The position numbers and the translations under genes were made by a program. Positions 9,112-20,600 of a stretch of 45,318 bases of DNA are shown here, one piece after another. Positions within the stretch are counted from its first letter, which is position 1. Every line of letters starts with the position of its first letter. The notes under the pieces were generated by a model, which was not told the origin of the DNA, ran no database searches, and saw nothing but the letters and a program-made list of their open reading frames with translations. Origin of the DNA: Myxococcota bacterium (GTDB taxonomy: Bacteria > Myxococcota_A > UBA9160 > UBA4427); assembly GCA_029268645.1 (NCBI GenBank), contig JAQWNI010000277.1, positions 1-45,318 of the forward strand, read 5' to 3'.

Positions 9112-10947
9112 ATGAGTCAAGTGATCGGCATCGATCTGGGAACGACCAATTCCTGTGTGGCCTTCACGACGGCGGGCAAGCCCGAGGTGATTGCCAACTC
9201 GGAAGGATCGCGCACCACTCCGTCGATGGTGGCGGTCACCGAGTCTGGCGAAAAACTCGTGGGTCAAATCGCGAAGCGTCAGGCGGTCACCAACCCGAGC
9301 CGTACTCTTTTTGCGGTCAAGCGTTTGATTGGCCGAAGGTACGAAGCCCCCGAGGTCGAAACCTTCAAGGCGCTGGCTCCGTTCGGCATCGTCGAAGCGG
9401 ACAACGGCGATGCCTGGGTCGAGGTTGATGGCCGGCACTGTTCCCCCCAAGAAATTGCCGGCACGATTCTCGCCAAAATGAAAGACACCGCGGCAGACTT
9501 CCTCGGAGAACCGGTGGATGAAGCGGTGATCACGGTGCCTGCCTATTTCAATGACGCGCAGCGCCAGGCCACTCAGGAAGCGGGCCGAGTCGCAGGACTG
9601 AATGTCCTCCGCATCATCAACGAACCCACCGCAGCGGCCCTAGCCTATGGGGTCGACTTGGCCGAGGAGAAGACCATCGCGGTTTTCGATCTGGGCGGAG
9701 GCACCTTCGATATCTCGATCCTCGAAATCGGAGAGGGCGTTTTTCAGGTGTTGTCCACCCATGGAGACACCTTTCTCGGCGGTGAAGATTTTGACAATCT
9801 GCTGGTGAAATGCCTGGCCGAGCGGTTTGAGGCCGCGGAAGGCATCGATCTGCGCGGTGACGCGATGGCCTTGCAACGTCTGAAAGAAGGGGCCGAGCGC
9901 GCCAAGCAGGAACTCTCGACCCTTGAAGAGACCGAGGTGAATTTGCCGTTTATTGCCTCGGATCAAAATGGTCCCAAGCATTTGGTCGAGACGCTCCGGC
10001 GCTCCGAATTGGAAGCCCTTTGTGCGGGGCTGATCGATCGACTTGAGGCGCCTTGCCGAACGGCTTTGGCCGATGCCGGGCTGACCGTTGATGCGATTGA
10101 CGAGGTTTTGCTGGTGGGCGGCATGACGCGGATGCCGCGCGTGCAAGCGCAGGTCGAGCAGATCTTTGGCCGGGCTCCGAATACGCGGGTGAATCCCGAT
10201 GAAGTGGTCGCTGCCGGGGCCGCTCTTCAAGGGGCGGTGCTCAAGGGTGAAGTGGAAGATGTCCTGCTGCTCGATGTCACGCCGCTTTCACTGGGTGTCG
10301 AGACCCAGGGCGGTGTGTTTACCCAGATCATCGAGAAAAACACCACGCTACCGACGGTCAAGAGCCAGGTGTTTTCGACCACCGAAGACGATCAAGACCT
10401 GGTCCAGGTCCATGTGCTGCAGGGTGAGCGAAAAATGGCCGACGACAACATGACCTTGGGTCGTTTTGAGTTGGTGGGTATTCCGCCGGCCCCCCGTGGT
10501 GTTCCGCAGATCGAGGTCAGTTTTCAGATCGATCCGGACGGCGTTGTGAATGTCTCCGCCCAGGATCTCGGGACGGGGCAGTCCCAGGGCATCGAGCTGG
10601 CGGTCTCGAGTGGCTTGAGCGCGGAGGAAGTGGAGCGCCTAGTCGAGGAAGCACGGCAGCATGCTGCGGCGGACTCAGCGCTGCGGGCCTTGACGGAATC
10701 TCGGAACAAAGCGGAAGGGCTCATTTATTCCACCGAGAAGATGCTCGACGAGTTTTCCGAAGACATCACGCCAGAAAACCGTGATCTCGTGCAAGGTGCG
10801 CTCGCCACGGCTCGAGAACAGATGAAGACTGAAAATGAGGCCGACATCCGGAGCGCGCTCGACGAGCTTTCGGCGGTGACCTACCAGGTGACCGAAGCCC
10901 TCTACGTGTCTCTCGAGGACCTCCCCGAGACGGTGGGTCTGGACTAA
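9112..10947 (+). CDS. dnaK: Chaperone protein DnaK (Hsp70)
   Basis: [87 protein letters not shown]. Confidence 0.97.
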   Translation: MSQVIGIDLGTTNSCVAFTTAGKPEVIANSEGSRTTPSMVAVTESGEKLVGQIAKRQAVTNPSRTLFAVKRLIGRRYEAPEVETFKALAPFGIVEADNGDAWVEVDGRHCSPQEIAGTILAKMKDTAADFLGEPVDEAVITVPAYFNDAQRQATQEAGRVAGLNVLRIINEPTAAALAYGVDLAEEKTIAVFDLGGGTFDISILEIGEGVFQVLSTHGDTFLGGEDFDNLLVKCLAERFEAAEGIDLRGDAMALQRLKEGAERAKQELSTLEETEVNLPFIASDQNGPKHLVETLRRSELEALCAGLIDRLEAPCRTALADAGLTVDAIDEVLLVGGMTRMPRVQAQVEQIFGRAPNTRVNPDEVVAAGAALQGAVLKGEVEDVLLLDVTPLSLGVETQGGVFTQIIEKNTTLPTVKSQVFSTTEDDQDLVQVHVLQGERKMADDNMTLGRFELVGIPPAPRGVPQIEVSFQIDPDGVVNVSAQDLGTGQSQGIELAVSSGLSAEEVERLVEEARQHAAADSALRALTESRNKAEGLIYSTEKMLDEFSEDITPENRDLVQGALATAREQMKTENEADIRSALDELSAVTYQVTEALYVSLEDLPETVGLD

Positions 10948-11161
10948 GTCCTTCCACGGATTACCCTTCGGGGGCGTGTCGAGGGGCTGTCAGCGCGCGG
11001 TGAATCCATCGCCGCGGCCCCCTTTGCGTAGACGGTCGAGAGCCGGCAAAATCCGGCCGCCCCACGGTTTCCCATCGAGGCCCTTTTGGGTCGGGACCGG
11101 GAACCTCGGATCGGGAACCGGCTTCTCTTCTTCCTCTTCATAGTGTTTTTGGAGCATTTTT

Positions 11162-12322
11162 TTGAGTAAGCGCGACTACTACGAAATTCTCGAGGTCGAG
11201 CGTGTCGTTGAGGAGGGCGGACTCAAGACGGCCTACCGAAAGCTGGCCCTCAGGTATCACCCCGATCGGAATCCCGACGACCCGGGGGCCGAGGAGAGCT
11301 TTAAGGAAGTTTCCGAGGCCTACGCGGTGTTGTCCGATCCAGAAAAACGCGCCCGCTACGATCGCTTCGGTCATGCGGGGGTGGGCGGACCCGGGGGCGG
11401 CGGGCCCGGGGCCGACTTCGGCGATCTCGGTGGGTTTACCGATCTGTTCAATGATCTTTTTGGAGACATGTTCGGAGGCGGCCGAGGTGCAGGATTTGGC
11501 GGCGGTCGCCGGGCCGGTCGCGGCCAGCGCGGAGCCGATCTGCGTTACAACCTCGAAATTGATCTTGAGGAAGTGCTCCACGGCGTCGAGCCTTCGATCA
11601 AGATCCCGAAGATGCGGCCTTGTGAAACCTGTACAGGATCCGGTGTTGCCGCCGGCAGTCGCCCGGAAAGCTGCGAGCACTGCGGCGGCGCGGGGCAGAG
11701 AGTTTTTCAGCAGGGTTTCTTTCGGGTGAACCGTGCCTGTGAGGTGTGTGGGGGCAGCGGGGAGATCATTCGCGACCCCTGTCGCGATTGCCGCGGCGCC
11801 GGTCGATTGGAAGGACAGCAAACTTTACAGGTGCGCATACCGCCGGGTGTCGACGACGGATCCCGCTTGCGTTTGGTGGGGGAGGGCGAAGCCGGCGTTT
11901 CGGGGGGGCCAGCGGGAGACCTCTATGTTGTCCTCAACGTGCGTCCCCATCCGTTGTTTCAGCGAGATGGCACCGACCTGCATATCGAAGTGCCCGTGCC
12001 CTTCGTGCAGGCGGCCCTGGGAGGAGAAGTCGAGGTGCCGACCCTCGAAGGCAAAATGAGCGTGCCGATTCCCGAGGGCACCCAGTCGGGCAAAGTGATT
12101 CCGCTCGGGGGTCACGGGCTTCCACCGCTCCAGCCCCGACTTGAAGCACGGCAGCTGGCGAAGATGCGGGGCGACCTCTTTGTGCGACTCTTCGTCGAGG
12201 TGCCCTCGCGTTTGACGGACCGACAGCGAGAACTGCTGGAAGAGTTTGCCGAAGAAACCGGCACCGAGGTTTCGCCGGTGCACAGGGGCTTCGTGGAGAA
12301 GCTCCGGGATTTTTTCGACTGA
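11162..12322 (+). CDS. dnaJ: Chaperone protein DnaJ (type I, Zn finger)
   Basis: J domain with HPD (RYHPDRNP), Gly/Phe region, four CxxCxGxG zinc motifs (CETCTGSG, CEHCGGAG, CEVCGGSG, CRDCRGAG). TTG start. Confidence 0.95.
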   Translation: MSKRDYYEILEVERVVEEGGLKTAYRKLALRYHPDRNPDDPGAEESFKEVSEAYAVLSDPEKRARYDRFGHAGVGGPGGGGPGADFGDLGGFTDLFNDLFGDMFGGGRGAGFGGGRRAGRGQRGADLRYNLEIDLEEVLHGVEPSIKIPKMRPCETCTGSGVAAGSRPESCEHCGGAGQRVFQQGFFRVNRACEVCGGSGEIIRDPCRDCRGAGRLEGQQTLQVRIPPGVDDGSRLRLVGEGEAGVSGGPAGDLYVVLNVRPHPLFQRDGTDLHIEVPVPFVQAALGGEVEVPTLEGKMSVPIPEGTQSGKVIPLGGHGLPPLQPRLEARQLAKMRGDLFVRLFVEVPSRLTDRQRELLEEFAEETGTEVSPVHRGFVEKLRDFFD

Positions 12323-12324
12323 TC

Positions 12325-14577
12325 ATGTCGCTCGCCCCCCGCCCTCGAAAACCGTCGACTTGGCTCTTCAGCCTGGCTTTGATTCTTGTTTGGGGTGTCG
12401 GCTGTGCGGGCTTCGGCGGGGCACACGACCGCGACCGGGCCAACGCCCAGGAGCAGGCGGCCTACGATCAGGCTCTGGCCGAGTGGCCTGCAGATCCAGT
12501 CGCGGCATCAACCGCCCTGGAAACTTTTGTCCAGACCTATCCCCAGAGTCCTTTGGCCGACGACGCATTAGAGCAACTGGCCCGCATGGCCTTGGCCGAA
12601 GGGCGCTCGGACGAAGCCTTTACGCGTTTGCAGAGCTTGATCGAGCGCTATCCCAAGGGCGATCGGGCGGACGCGGCGCGGTTGCGCCTGGCGCGCTGGG
12701 AAAATTCTCGCGGCCGTCCCGATCAAGCGCGTCAATGGTTGTCCGGGCTTGAAGCGAGCCAGCTTGATGCGGTCCAGCAGCGGATTTTTTACCGCCTCCA
12801 GGCGGAACTCGCGGTGGACCCGGTTGAGCGGGTGATCGCCTTGTCGGCGCTACGCGCAAATTTGGCATCTGCGCAGGCCGCTGCGGAGAGCGATTCGAAA
12901 GCGGCCACCGAGGCCGCCGAAGCGTTGAGCGCCGTCGACACCGAAATCGATGGCCAGTTGGAGACCCTGACCATCGAAGAGTTGGGGCGCTTGGCTGTGG
13001 CGCTGAGCGACCCGGCCCCGCCGGCGGGTCGGATCCGCCTGATGCTTGCTCGCCGGGCCCTTGAAACCGGCGATCCCGAAAATGCTCAACGCCTTCTTGA
13101 AAAGGCGGGCGAGTTTCCGCTGACGCCCCGAGACGAGGCCCGCCGCGTGGCTTTGGAGCGGCGATTGGGGCTAGCGAGTGAAACCGCCGGTCGAGCGGCC
13201 CTGCCGACGTGGTCGGTGGCAGCGGCGACCCAGCGGGTTTCAACTGAAAAGGTCACCGCAACGATCGGCGTCTTGTTGCCCCTATCGGGTCGGTTGGCGC
13301 CCTTTGGTGAGGAAGCGCTACGCGGAATTCTGCTGGCCGCCGAGGTGTTTGACGTGGTGCCGCCGTCTCCGCGAGATCCGAACTCGCTGCCGCGGCGGTC
13401 CAAGCCATCGAGAAACTCGACCCCGCCCGCTGCGGGGGCCGCAACGGGCGATGGGGAGGATCTCTCCGCTTTCTCCTCATCGGGCGAACCGCTGTCCGAC
13501 CCTGTGAGAGAAGGGGTCCGTCTTCTGATTCGGGATACGGCCGGTGACCCGGCCCGGGCTGCAGCGGCGGTCGAGGAATTGGCCGAGAACGAAGAGGTGG
13601 TGGCTGTGATCGGTCCGATTCTTTCGGGGACGTCGGACGCCGCCGCGGCCGTCGCTCAGAGCGCCGGTTTGCCTCTGCTGACGCTGTCCAATCGTGTCGA
13701 GATTTCTCATGATCGGGACTATGTCTTTCGCTTGCGCATGACGCCGGCGGATGAAGTCGGTTTCCTAGTCGACTACGCATACGATCAACTCGCCGCCCGG
13801 CGTTTTGCGGTGCTCTACCCGCGATCCCGTTATGGCCGGGGAATGCGAGAGCGGTATTGGGAAGCCGTTCTCGATCGAGGTGGGTCCGTCGTGGCCACAG
13901 CCTCCTACGACCCGGATGCAACGGACTACAGCGATGCGATTCGGAGCCTGGCGGGTTTCGATCTCTTAACCTCCCAGGAGGGCGCGGCCCTAGAAGAGCG
14001 CGCCCAAGCCATGCGCCGCGGTCGCCGGCTCGAGCCCGAGGATGCGGCCTTGCTCCGTACGACGCTCTACGAGCAGCTCGGTCCAGAAGCCGAGCCCTTG
14101 CCACCGATCGTGGACTTCGATGCATTGTTTATCCCTGACGCCCACGAGCGGATCCAGCTGGTTGTGCCGCAGTTGGCTTTCCATGAGGTGGGACCGATTC
14201 AGCTACTGGGAACCGGTGAGTGGAACGATCCCGAGCTGCTGCGGGTGGGGCGCGGACATGTGCGCGGCGCGGTGATCGCTACGCCCTACGACGAGGCGAG
14301 TCCCTATGAGGCGGTGCAGCGGTTTACCGAGACCTATGCGACCAGCTTTGGTCAGGCGGCGGAACCCCTGTCATCGGAAGCCTATGACGCGACCCACATT
14401 GTGCTCGAGCAGGTGGCCGAGGGGCGGGCCGACCGAGACGCGCTGCGTGAAGGGATTTTGGCGTTGAAAGCCTATCCCGGGGTGTCTGGCGTGATTCGTT
14501 TTGAACCCGATGGCAACGCGAGAAAACGCCCATTTTTGCTGAAGGCTCAACGGGGTCGCTTCGTTCCCGTCGACTGA
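12325..14577 (+). CDS. Penicillin-binding protein activator (LpoA)-like lipoprotein: TPR region plus periplasmic-binding-protein-like domain
   Basis: Lipobox-like VWGVGCAGFGG near N-terminus, TPR-like repeats, TIGVLLPLSGRLAPFGEEALRGILLAAE and AVIGPILSGTSDAAAAVAQSAGLPLLTLSN characteristic of Peripla_BP_6. Confidence 0.8.
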   Translation: MSLAPRPRKPSTWLFSLALILVWGVGCAGFGGAHDRDRANAQEQAAYDQALAEWPADPVAASTALETFVQTYPQSPLADDALEQLARMALAEGRSDEAFTRLQSLIERYPKGDRADAARLRLARWENSRGRPDQARQWLSGLEASQLDAVQQRIFYRLQAELAVDPVERVIALSALRANLASAQAAAESDSKAATEAAEALSAVDTEIDGQLETLTIEELGRLAVALSDPAPPAGRIRLMLARRALETGDPENAQRLLEKAGEFPLTPRDEARRVALERRLGLASETAGRAALPTWSVAAATQRVSTEKVTATIGVLLPLSGRLAPFGEEALRGILLAAEVFDVVPPSPRDPNSLPRRSKPSRNSTPPAAGAATGDGEDLSAFSSSGEPLSDPVREGVRLLIRDTAGDPARAAAAVEELAENEEVVAVIGPILSGTSDAAAAVAQSAGLPLLTLSNRVEISHDRDYVFRLRMTPADEVGFLVDYAYDQLAARRFAVLYPRSRYGRGMRERYWEAVLDRGGSVVATASYDPDATDYSDAIRSLAGFDLLTSQEGAALEERAQAMRRGRRLEPEDAALLRTTLYEQLGPEAEPLPPIVDFDALFIPDAHERIQLVVPQLAFHEVGPIQLLGTGEWNDPELLRVGRGHVRGAVIATPYDEASPYEAVQRFTETYATSFGQAAEPLSSEAYDATHIVLEQVAEGRADRDALREGILALKAYPGVSGVIRFEPDGNARKRPFLLKAQRGRFVPVD

Positions 14578-14610
14578 GCGACCCCCCGGATTGGGCCCGA
14601 GGAAACCAAT

Positions 14611-14634
14611 TTGAGGGGAACGCCCCTCGTTTTC
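14611..14634 (+). terminator. Candidate Rho-independent terminator after the LpoA-like gene
   Basis: GAGGGG-AACG-CCCCTC stem-loop followed by GTTTTCT. Confidence 0.5.
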
Positions 14635-14814
14635 TGAGTGTCCCCTCGGCTCGCTCTGTCCCGAGCGGCAACCGGCAGATGGGGCCGCAATGGACCGGCT
14701 CAAGGGGCTCCTGCCTGACTGAGCTAGGGCGCCGGGGGCGACCGGATCGAAGCGGAGGGCTTCTCTGGACCGGAGTTTCTAAAGCCCCGAGCCTGCGGCG
14801 TCGAAATAGGGAGT

Positions 14815-17241
14815 ATGTCGGATATCACGCCTCCCTTACGAACCCTGCCCCACGAACTTCCGGTGCTCCCCCTGCGCGAGTTCGTGCTGTTTCCCTACAT
14901 GGCGCTGCCCCTTTTTGTGGCGCGCCCGCAGTCGATCAACGTGCTCGACGATGCAATGGCGGGCAACCGCCTAGTCATGCTCGTGGTGCAGCGGAACGCC
15001 GACGACCTAGACCCGGGGGCCGATGCGCTTCACTCGGTCGGGACGATCGCCACGATCACCCATATGGCCCGGCTGGAGGACGGCCGCGTTAAGGCCATTG
15101 TTCAGGGAATCGCGAAGGCCCGAATTGATGCGGCGATCCAAGATGATGACACGCTGTGGGTTCGCGCGACTCCGCTAGCGGACAATGATCAATTTGAGTG
15201 GAACGCCGAGACGGAGGCTTTGATTCGATCGGTTCGAGGTCGGGTGGAGCAGCTCCTGCCCTTGAAGAATCTACCGCCAGAAATTCTTTCGATGATTGCC
15301 ACTGTGGAACGCCCTGGCCGTCTGGCCGATCTCGTCGCTTCCCATATGGCGCTGCGCATCGGTGAGGCTCAGCATATTCTAGAAATCGAGGACCCGGTCG
15401 AGCGTCTCGGGAAGGTCGATACGTTGCTTCGACGTGAACTTGAAGTCTCGAGCATGCAGGCCGAGAGACAGACCCAGGCTGAAGAGGAAGTGACCCCAGA
15501 GCAACGCGAAAGCTTTCTCCGAGAGCAGCTCCGCGCGATCCAGGCAGAACTGGGCGAGGAGGACCCGCGCGGCGATGAGGTCGACGAGTACCGGGTGAAG
15601 GTCGAGCAAGCGAACCTTTCGCCAGAGGGCCAAGAGGAAGCCGTCCGCCAATTGCGTCGCCTCGAGCGTATGCATCCCGATGGGCCAGAGGCCCAGGTGG
15701 TCCGGAACTATCTGGACTGGGTGGTGGATCTCCCTTGGAACCGCTGTTCGCCGGATCGGCTCGATCTGAACGACGCTCGCGAAATTCTCGATGCGGACCA
15801 CGCGCATCTGGCACCGGTCAAGGACCGGATTCTTGAATATCTGGGTGTCCGACGGCTCCGCGAGGATAGTCGTGGGCCGATTCTCTGTCTCTCAGGGCCG
15901 CCCGGTGTCGGGAAAACTTCTTTGGGTCGTTCGATCGCCCGGGCTATGGGACGAGAATTCGTTCGGGTCTCGCTCGGAGGCGTCCGTGACGAAGCTGAGA
16001 TTCGGGGGCATCGCCGAACCTATGTGGGCGCGATGCCGGGTCGGCTCATCCAGGCCATGAAACAGGCCGGTACGAGTAATCCTGTCATCATGCTGGACGA
16101 AATCGATAAGCTCGGAAATGACTTTCGAGGAGACCCTTCGGCGGCCTTGCTCGAAGTGTTGGATCCGGAGCAAAACGATCACTTCAGTGACCACTTTCTG
16201 AACTTGCCCTTTGATTTGTCTCGGGTGCTCTTCATTGCAACGGCCAACATGCTGGAACCCATTCCGGCGCCTTTGCGGGACCGCATGGAGGTGATTCAGC
16301 TCTCTGGCTACACCCCCGAAGAAAAGGTCGAAATCACACAACGTTTTATGATCCCGCGCCAGGTGGCTGAGCATGGCCTACAGCCGTCCCAGATCAGCTG
16401 GTCCCGCGGCGCGGTTCAGCGGTTGGTGACTGAATACACTCGTGAGGCGGGCGTTCGGGAGCTTGAGCGGCAGGTCGCGACGGTCTGCCGGAAGGTGGCG
16501 CGACAGGCGGCGGAGGGAGATTTGAGCCGGGCGCAAATCACGAAGCGCTCGATCGAACGCCACCTGGGAGTTCCCCCTTGGCAGAGGCCGGTGAGCGAAG
16601 TCGAAGACGAGGTCGGGGTCGTTAAGGGATTGGCCTGGACTCAAGCCGGGGGTGAGGTTTTGCCCGTCGAAGCGGCTCTGACCCCGGGCCAAGGTTTGGT
16701 TCTCACCGGGCAGCTCGGGGACGTGATGAAGGAGTCCGGTCAGACGGCTCTTTCCTACGTTCGTTCTATTGTTCGCGACATCGGGATCGACGATGCGGTC
16801 CTCGGTCGCAGTGAAATTCACGTGCATGTGCCCAATGGCGCCACGCCCAAGGATGGACCCTCGGCTGGGGTGACGATCGCGACAGCGATTGCGTCTCTCG
16901 CCACCGGGACACCGGTCCGCGGTGATCTGGCGATGACCGGTGAAGTGACCCTGAGGGGGCGTGTCCTGGCAGTCGGGGGCGTTCGAGAGAAAGCGCTGGC
17001 CGCCCTGCGGAGCGGCATCTCTCGGATCATCGTGCCAAGGCCCTGCATGAAAGAGATTGCCGAAATTCCCAAGGAAATTCGTCGAAAGATTCAATTCATT
17101 CCCGTCACCGACATGCGGGAAGTGCTGGCCGCGGCCCTAGTGGATGCTCCGCTGTGGCAAAAACGGAATCCAGTGCGACTGGCGGCAACACCGATGCCCG
17201 CAGCGGCGGCGTTTTCTGAAGAACCGACCTCCGTCGACTGA
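14815..17241 (+). CDS. lon: ATP-dependent protease Lon (LonA)
   Basis: N-terminal LON domain (LPVLPLREFVLFPYMALPLFV), Walker A GPPGVGKTSLGRSIA, catalytic PKDGPSAGVTIATAIAS. Confidence 0.96.
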   Translation: MSDITPPLRTLPHELPVLPLREFVLFPYMALPLFVARPQSINVLDDAMAGNRLVMLVVQRNADDLDPGADALHSVGTIATITHMARLEDGRVKAIVQGIAKARIDAAIQDDDTLWVRATPLADNDQFEWNAETEALIRSVRGRVEQLLPLKNLPPEILSMIATVERPGRLADLVASHMALRIGEAQHILEIEDPVERLGKVDTLLRRELEVSSMQAERQTQAEEEVTPEQRESFLREQLRAIQAELGEEDPRGDEVDEYRVKVEQANLSPEGQEEAVRQLRRLERMHPDGPEAQVVRNYLDWVVDLPWNRCSPDRLDLNDAREILDADHAHLAPVKDRILEYLGVRRLREDSRGPILCLSGPPGVGKTSLGRSIARAMGREFVRVSLGGVRDEAEIRGHRRTYVGAMPGRLIQAMKQAGTSNPVIMLDEIDKLGNDFRGDPSAALLEVLDPEQNDHFSDHFLNLPFDLSRVLFIATANMLEPIPAPLRDRMEVIQLSGYTPEEKVEITQRFMIPRQVAEHGLQPSQISWSRGAVQRLVTEYTREAGVRELERQVATVCRKVARQAAEGDLSRAQITKRSIERHLGVPPWQRPVSEVEDEVGVVKGLAWTQAGGEVLPVEAALTPGQGLVLTGQLGDVMKESGQTALSYVRSIVRDIGIDDAVLGRSEIHVHVPNGATPKDGPSAGVTIATAIASLATGTPVRGDLAMTGEVTLRGRVLAVGGVREKALAALRSGISRIIVPRPCMKEIAEIPKEIRRKIQFIPVTDMREVLAAALVDAPLWQKRNPVRLAATPMPAAAAFSEEPTSVD

Positions 17242-17297
17242 GCGGATCTCTCTTGTGCACCGAACAACGAGGCCCCAAGGCCTGCTAGCCTCGCGCC

Positions 17298-18239
17298 ATG
17301 CGCACGCTGGCTGATTTGGGTGAGTTCGGTCTGATCGACCGGATTCGCAAGCGAGCGGGGTCCTCGTCGAGTCAAGACGTGGTTCTCGGGATCGGGGACG
17401 ACGCCGCGATTCTCCGTCCGCGAGCCGGGGAAGATGTGGTGGTCAGTACGGATGCTTCCGTCGAGGGAGTTCATTTCGACTGGTCGATTCAGTCGGGACG
17501 CTCTATTGGTCGCCGCGCTTTAATTGCGAACCTTTCCGACCTCGCCGCCATGGGGGCTCGGCCGGTCGGTTTTACCTGCGCTTTGGCGGCGCCGCCGAGT
17601 CTTTCGCTTCGGCGATTCGATGCCGTCTTGAAAGGCCTTTTAGAAGAGGCTCGGACTTGGGCTTGCCCGCTGGTGGGCGGGAACCTGACCCGTGGGCCTC
17701 GCTTGCATTTGGCCATTACGGTCTTTGGCGCCGTGCCTCGAGGCCGCGCTCTGCGACGAGAGGGACTGGCAGCGGGTGATCGAATCTTCGTGACCGGCCA
17801 TCTGGGCGCGAGTGCGCTGGATCGTTTGCGGGCGATTGAGCACGGGGGGCAGCTCCGACACATCCCGATCCCTCGTTTGGGGGCCGGACGGGTCCTGGGG
17901 CGGCTCAAAGGTCGTCGGGCGGGTCTCGATGTATCGGATGGCCTCGCCGGAGACCTCGTTCACCTCGCCCGGGCCAGCGGGGTTGGGATCGAGGTCGATC
18001 CGTCGACCCTGCCGCAACCGAGGGGGTTTACGGAGGGGTGTCGTCGCCTCGGAAGGGACCCCCTGGAGCTGGCTGTTTCGGGGGGAGACGATTACGAGCT
18101 TCTCTTCGGTCTCGACTCCAGCATCACCGTGGGCGTTCTGGGCCGGAGAATGGATACGCTGGTGACGGAAATAGGCGTCGCTACGCGAAAGAGCGGGATC
18201 CGAGGCCTGCCGATCGACGCTTCCTGGCGGCATTGGTGA
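17298..18239 (+). CDS. thiL: Thiamine-monophosphate kinase
   Basis: LADLGEFGLIDRIRKRAG..VVLGIGDDAAILRP, RALIANLSDLAAMGARPVGFTCALAAP, GLDVSDGLAGDLVHLA. Confidence 0.93.
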   Translation: MRTLADLGEFGLIDRIRKRAGSSSSQDVVLGIGDDAAILRPRAGEDVVVSTDASVEGVHFDWSIQSGRSIGRRALIANLSDLAAMGARPVGFTCALAAPPSLSLRRFDAVLKGLLEEARTWACPLVGGNLTRGPRLHLAITVFGAVPRGRALRREGLAAGDRIFVTGHLGASALDRLRAIEHGGQLRHIPIPRLGAGRVLGRLKGRRAGLDVSDGLAGDLVHLARASGVGIEVDPSTLPQPRGFTEGCRRLGRDPLELAVSGGDDYELLFGLDSSITVGVLGRRMDTLVTEIGVATRKSGIRGLPIDASWRHW

Positions 18240-18302
18240 GCCCCAGCGGATCGCTCTTGCGCTGAGACGGAAAAGGGGCGCTTCTCGGTCGATCGATTTC
18301 GG

Positions 18303-19658
18303 TTGAGGATCAAGATCGTGTCGGCGCATTCCGATGAAGTGTTTGTGGAATGGACCCTTTCGACCAAATTCGCAGTTTCCTCATTTTGTGTCGCCGCGGT
18401 CGCTGGCTTTGCCCCTGAGTTCGCGCGCGAGGCCGGGCTTATTCTCACGCCGCTCGGATCTTGGGTTCTGTCGATTGGGGCCGGTGGCGCTCTGGGTGTG
18501 ATGTTTGCGCGTCGTGTTGGCATCCGTTCAAAGCAGTTTCAGACAGAAGTGTTACGGGCTTCGGTCGGAGAGAGTTCCTGGCCTTCTGAAACAGAACAGG
18601 ACGCCAACCGTTTCCGCCTGCGGGATGAAACGGACAGCCTTTTGACGATCTTGGGCGGCGGTTCCGCCCAGCTTTCTCGTTTGACCGAAGGAATAGATCG
18701 AAAGGCCAACTCGGTGGCGTCGGAGTCCGACGGACTCATCCACGCGATTCAGCCTCTGCGGGACGGGACGCGCGGCATTGTGGATACAGTGGATGAACTG
18801 GAGACAGGCATTCAGCGTCAGCATGCACTCATTGCGAACTCCAAGGGAAAAATTCAAGACATGTCCTCGGAGATGGATCGCAATGCTGATCGGGCTCGAG
18901 AAGCCTTTGGGTTTGCGGCGGAGGCCAACCAGACAGCCGGAACCGGAGTAGAGGTTGCGAAACTCGCGGTCGAAAAAATGCGGCACGTTTTTGAGGGAGT
19001 CGAGCAGACGGGTGCCAAAGTCTTTGCCCTTGAGGCGAAGACCCGACACGTTCATCAGATCACGGAAATGATCACCGATGTCGCGCACCGAACCAACCTG
19101 CTTTCTTTGAACGCTTCAATTGAGGCTGCCCGGGCTGGCGAGGCGGGTCGTGGTTTTTCAGTCGTGGCCGATGAAATCCGAAAGCTCTCCGATAGCGCCG
19201 GTCGAAGCGCCGAGCAAATTAAATCCTTGATTCATGAAATTCAATCCGACACTGATTTGGTCGCGGACGAGATGCGGCAGTCCAGTCGAGACATCGGTGA
19301 AGGAAGGGAAGATATCAATACTCTGGTCGAGTCTCTGGAGACCATCGGACGTGCGGTGGGTGCAGCCGCTCTTCGCGCCGAAGAAATCTTTCATGGTGCG
19401 GACGGACGCTTGAAACATGCTGAGGCGATGGTGGATTCGATGAGCCAAATCGCCAGCGGAGTCGACAGCACCGGGTCCCAAATCCATCAAATGGCAAAGG
19501 CCGCTGAAGCTGATCTTGTCTGCGTCGACGATCTGGCCGGTCAGGCCGAAGCGCTCGGTCGCTTGGCCGGTGAATTGCACCATACGGTGGATGCTCTTCG
19601 AAGACGTCGCGCAGAAGATTCTGATGAGGCGCGGGCGCCGGCGTTGGGGACCTGCTGA
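18303..19658 (+). CDS. Methyl-accepting chemotaxis protein (short N-terminal TM region, little or no periplasmic domain)
   Basis: Signalling tip [58 protein letters not shown]; two adjacent hydrophobic segments at the N-terminus. Confidence 0.93.
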   Translation: MRIKIVSAHSDEVFVEWTLSTKFAVSSFCVAAVAGFAPEFAREAGLILTPLGSWVLSIGAGGALGVMFARRVGIRSKQFQTEVLRASVGESSWPSETEQDANRFRLRDETDSLLTILGGGSAQLSRLTEGIDRKANSVASESDGLIHAIQPLRDGTRGIVDTVDELETGIQRQHALIANSKGKIQDMSSEMDRNADRAREAFGFAAEANQTAGTGVEVAKLAVEKMRHVFEGVEQTGAKVFALEAKTRHVHQITEMITDVAHRTNLLSLNASIEAARAGEAGRGFSVVADEIRKLSDSAGRSAEQIKSLIHEIQSDTDLVADEMRQSSRDIGEGREDINTLVESLETIGRAVGAAALRAEEIFHGADGRLKHAEAMVDSMSQIASGVDSTGSQIHQMAKAAEADLVCVDDLAGQAEALGRLAGELHHTVDALRRRRAEDSDEARAPALGTC

Positions 19659-20158
19659 TGGGGCCTGCTGACGAGGAAATTCACAGCGAAAGGCAGTGGT
19701 TGGCCTTCGAGATCAATCGTACTCGTTATGCGTTGCCCATTGATTCGATCCTTGAGATTGAAGAGCCCGGCCGGGAAGCTCGGTGCATCCCGGGTGTATC
19801 GATGGGAATGGTTGCCGTCGTGAACTGGCATGGCTCGGCACTTCCGGTCGTGGCCAGCGATCTGCTCGTCGCGTCGGAAAGCGAATGGGCGACTTTTGAG
19901 GCTACGACGCTACCCGACATTCCGACGCGTTGGTCAGAGGCGCACGTCCTTGTCCTTTCAGAGCGAGACGATGAGATGCCCCGGCTCGGATTGCCCGTCG
20001 ATCGCGTGTTGGGCCTTCTTGACGCGTCTCCGATTGACTGCGCACAGGACCGCTTCGATCAGGGGTCCTATGGAGACGGTGAGGTGGCCCCCCTCGGCCT
20101 CTGCCCCAACGAACTTTGGAATCGTGCGACCCGGCTGGTCGAACGAGCTTGTGCATAA
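19658..20158 (+). CDS. cheW: CheW-like coupling protein
   Basis: WLAFEINRTRYALPIDSILEIEEPGREARCIPGVSMGMVAVVNWHGSALPVVASDLLV typical of the CheW fold; overlaps the MCP stop codon. Confidence 0.8.
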   Translation: MGPADEEIHSERQWLAFEINRTRYALPIDSILEIEEPGREARCIPGVSMGMVAVVNWHGSALPVVASDLLVASESEWATFEATTLPDIPTRWSEAHVLVLSERDDEMPRLGLPVDRVLGLLDASPIDCAQDRFDQGSYGDGEVAPLGLCPNELWNRATRLVERACA

Positions 20159-20227
20159 ACCATGAGACGGGATAGCTGTGAAATCGATCCCCGTCGGCCG
20201 CAGGGCCATACTTATCGGGAGAAACCC

Positions 20228-20596
20228 ATGGCGACAGTCTTGATTGCTGATGACGCTTCATTTATGCGTCAAATGATACGCGAAATTATCGAACCTGAGG
20301 GTTATGAAGTGGTCAGCGAGGCTAACAATGGTGTCGAAGCCGTTGAGCGTTTTGAGGAGTTCTCGCCAGACATCGTGACGATGGACATCGTGATGCCGAA
20401 ACAATCTGGGATCGACGCAGTAAAGGATATTTTGTTTCGGTATCCGGCCGCACGCATTGTGATGTGCAGTGCACTCGGCCAGGAAACTCTGGTGATGGAA
20501 TCACTGGAGGCAGGCGCGATGGACTTTATCGTCAAGCCCTTCAAGCCGGAAAGTGTCCTTGGCACTCTCGAGAAAATCCTCGAAAAGGAAATCTGA
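20228..20596 (+). CDS. cheY: CheY-like response regulator
   Basis: MATVLIADDASFMRQMIREIIEPEGYEVV..VTMDIVMPKQSGIDAVKDI..IVMCSALGQETLVMESLEAGAMDFIVKPF; start ATG 20228. Confidence 0.92.
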   Translation: MATVLIADDASFMRQMIREIIEPEGYEVVSEANNGVEAVERFEEFSPDIVTMDIVMPKQSGIDAVKDILFRYPAARIVMCSALGQETLVMESLEAGAMDFIVKPFKPESVLGTLEKILEKEI

Positions 20597-20600
20597 AACT

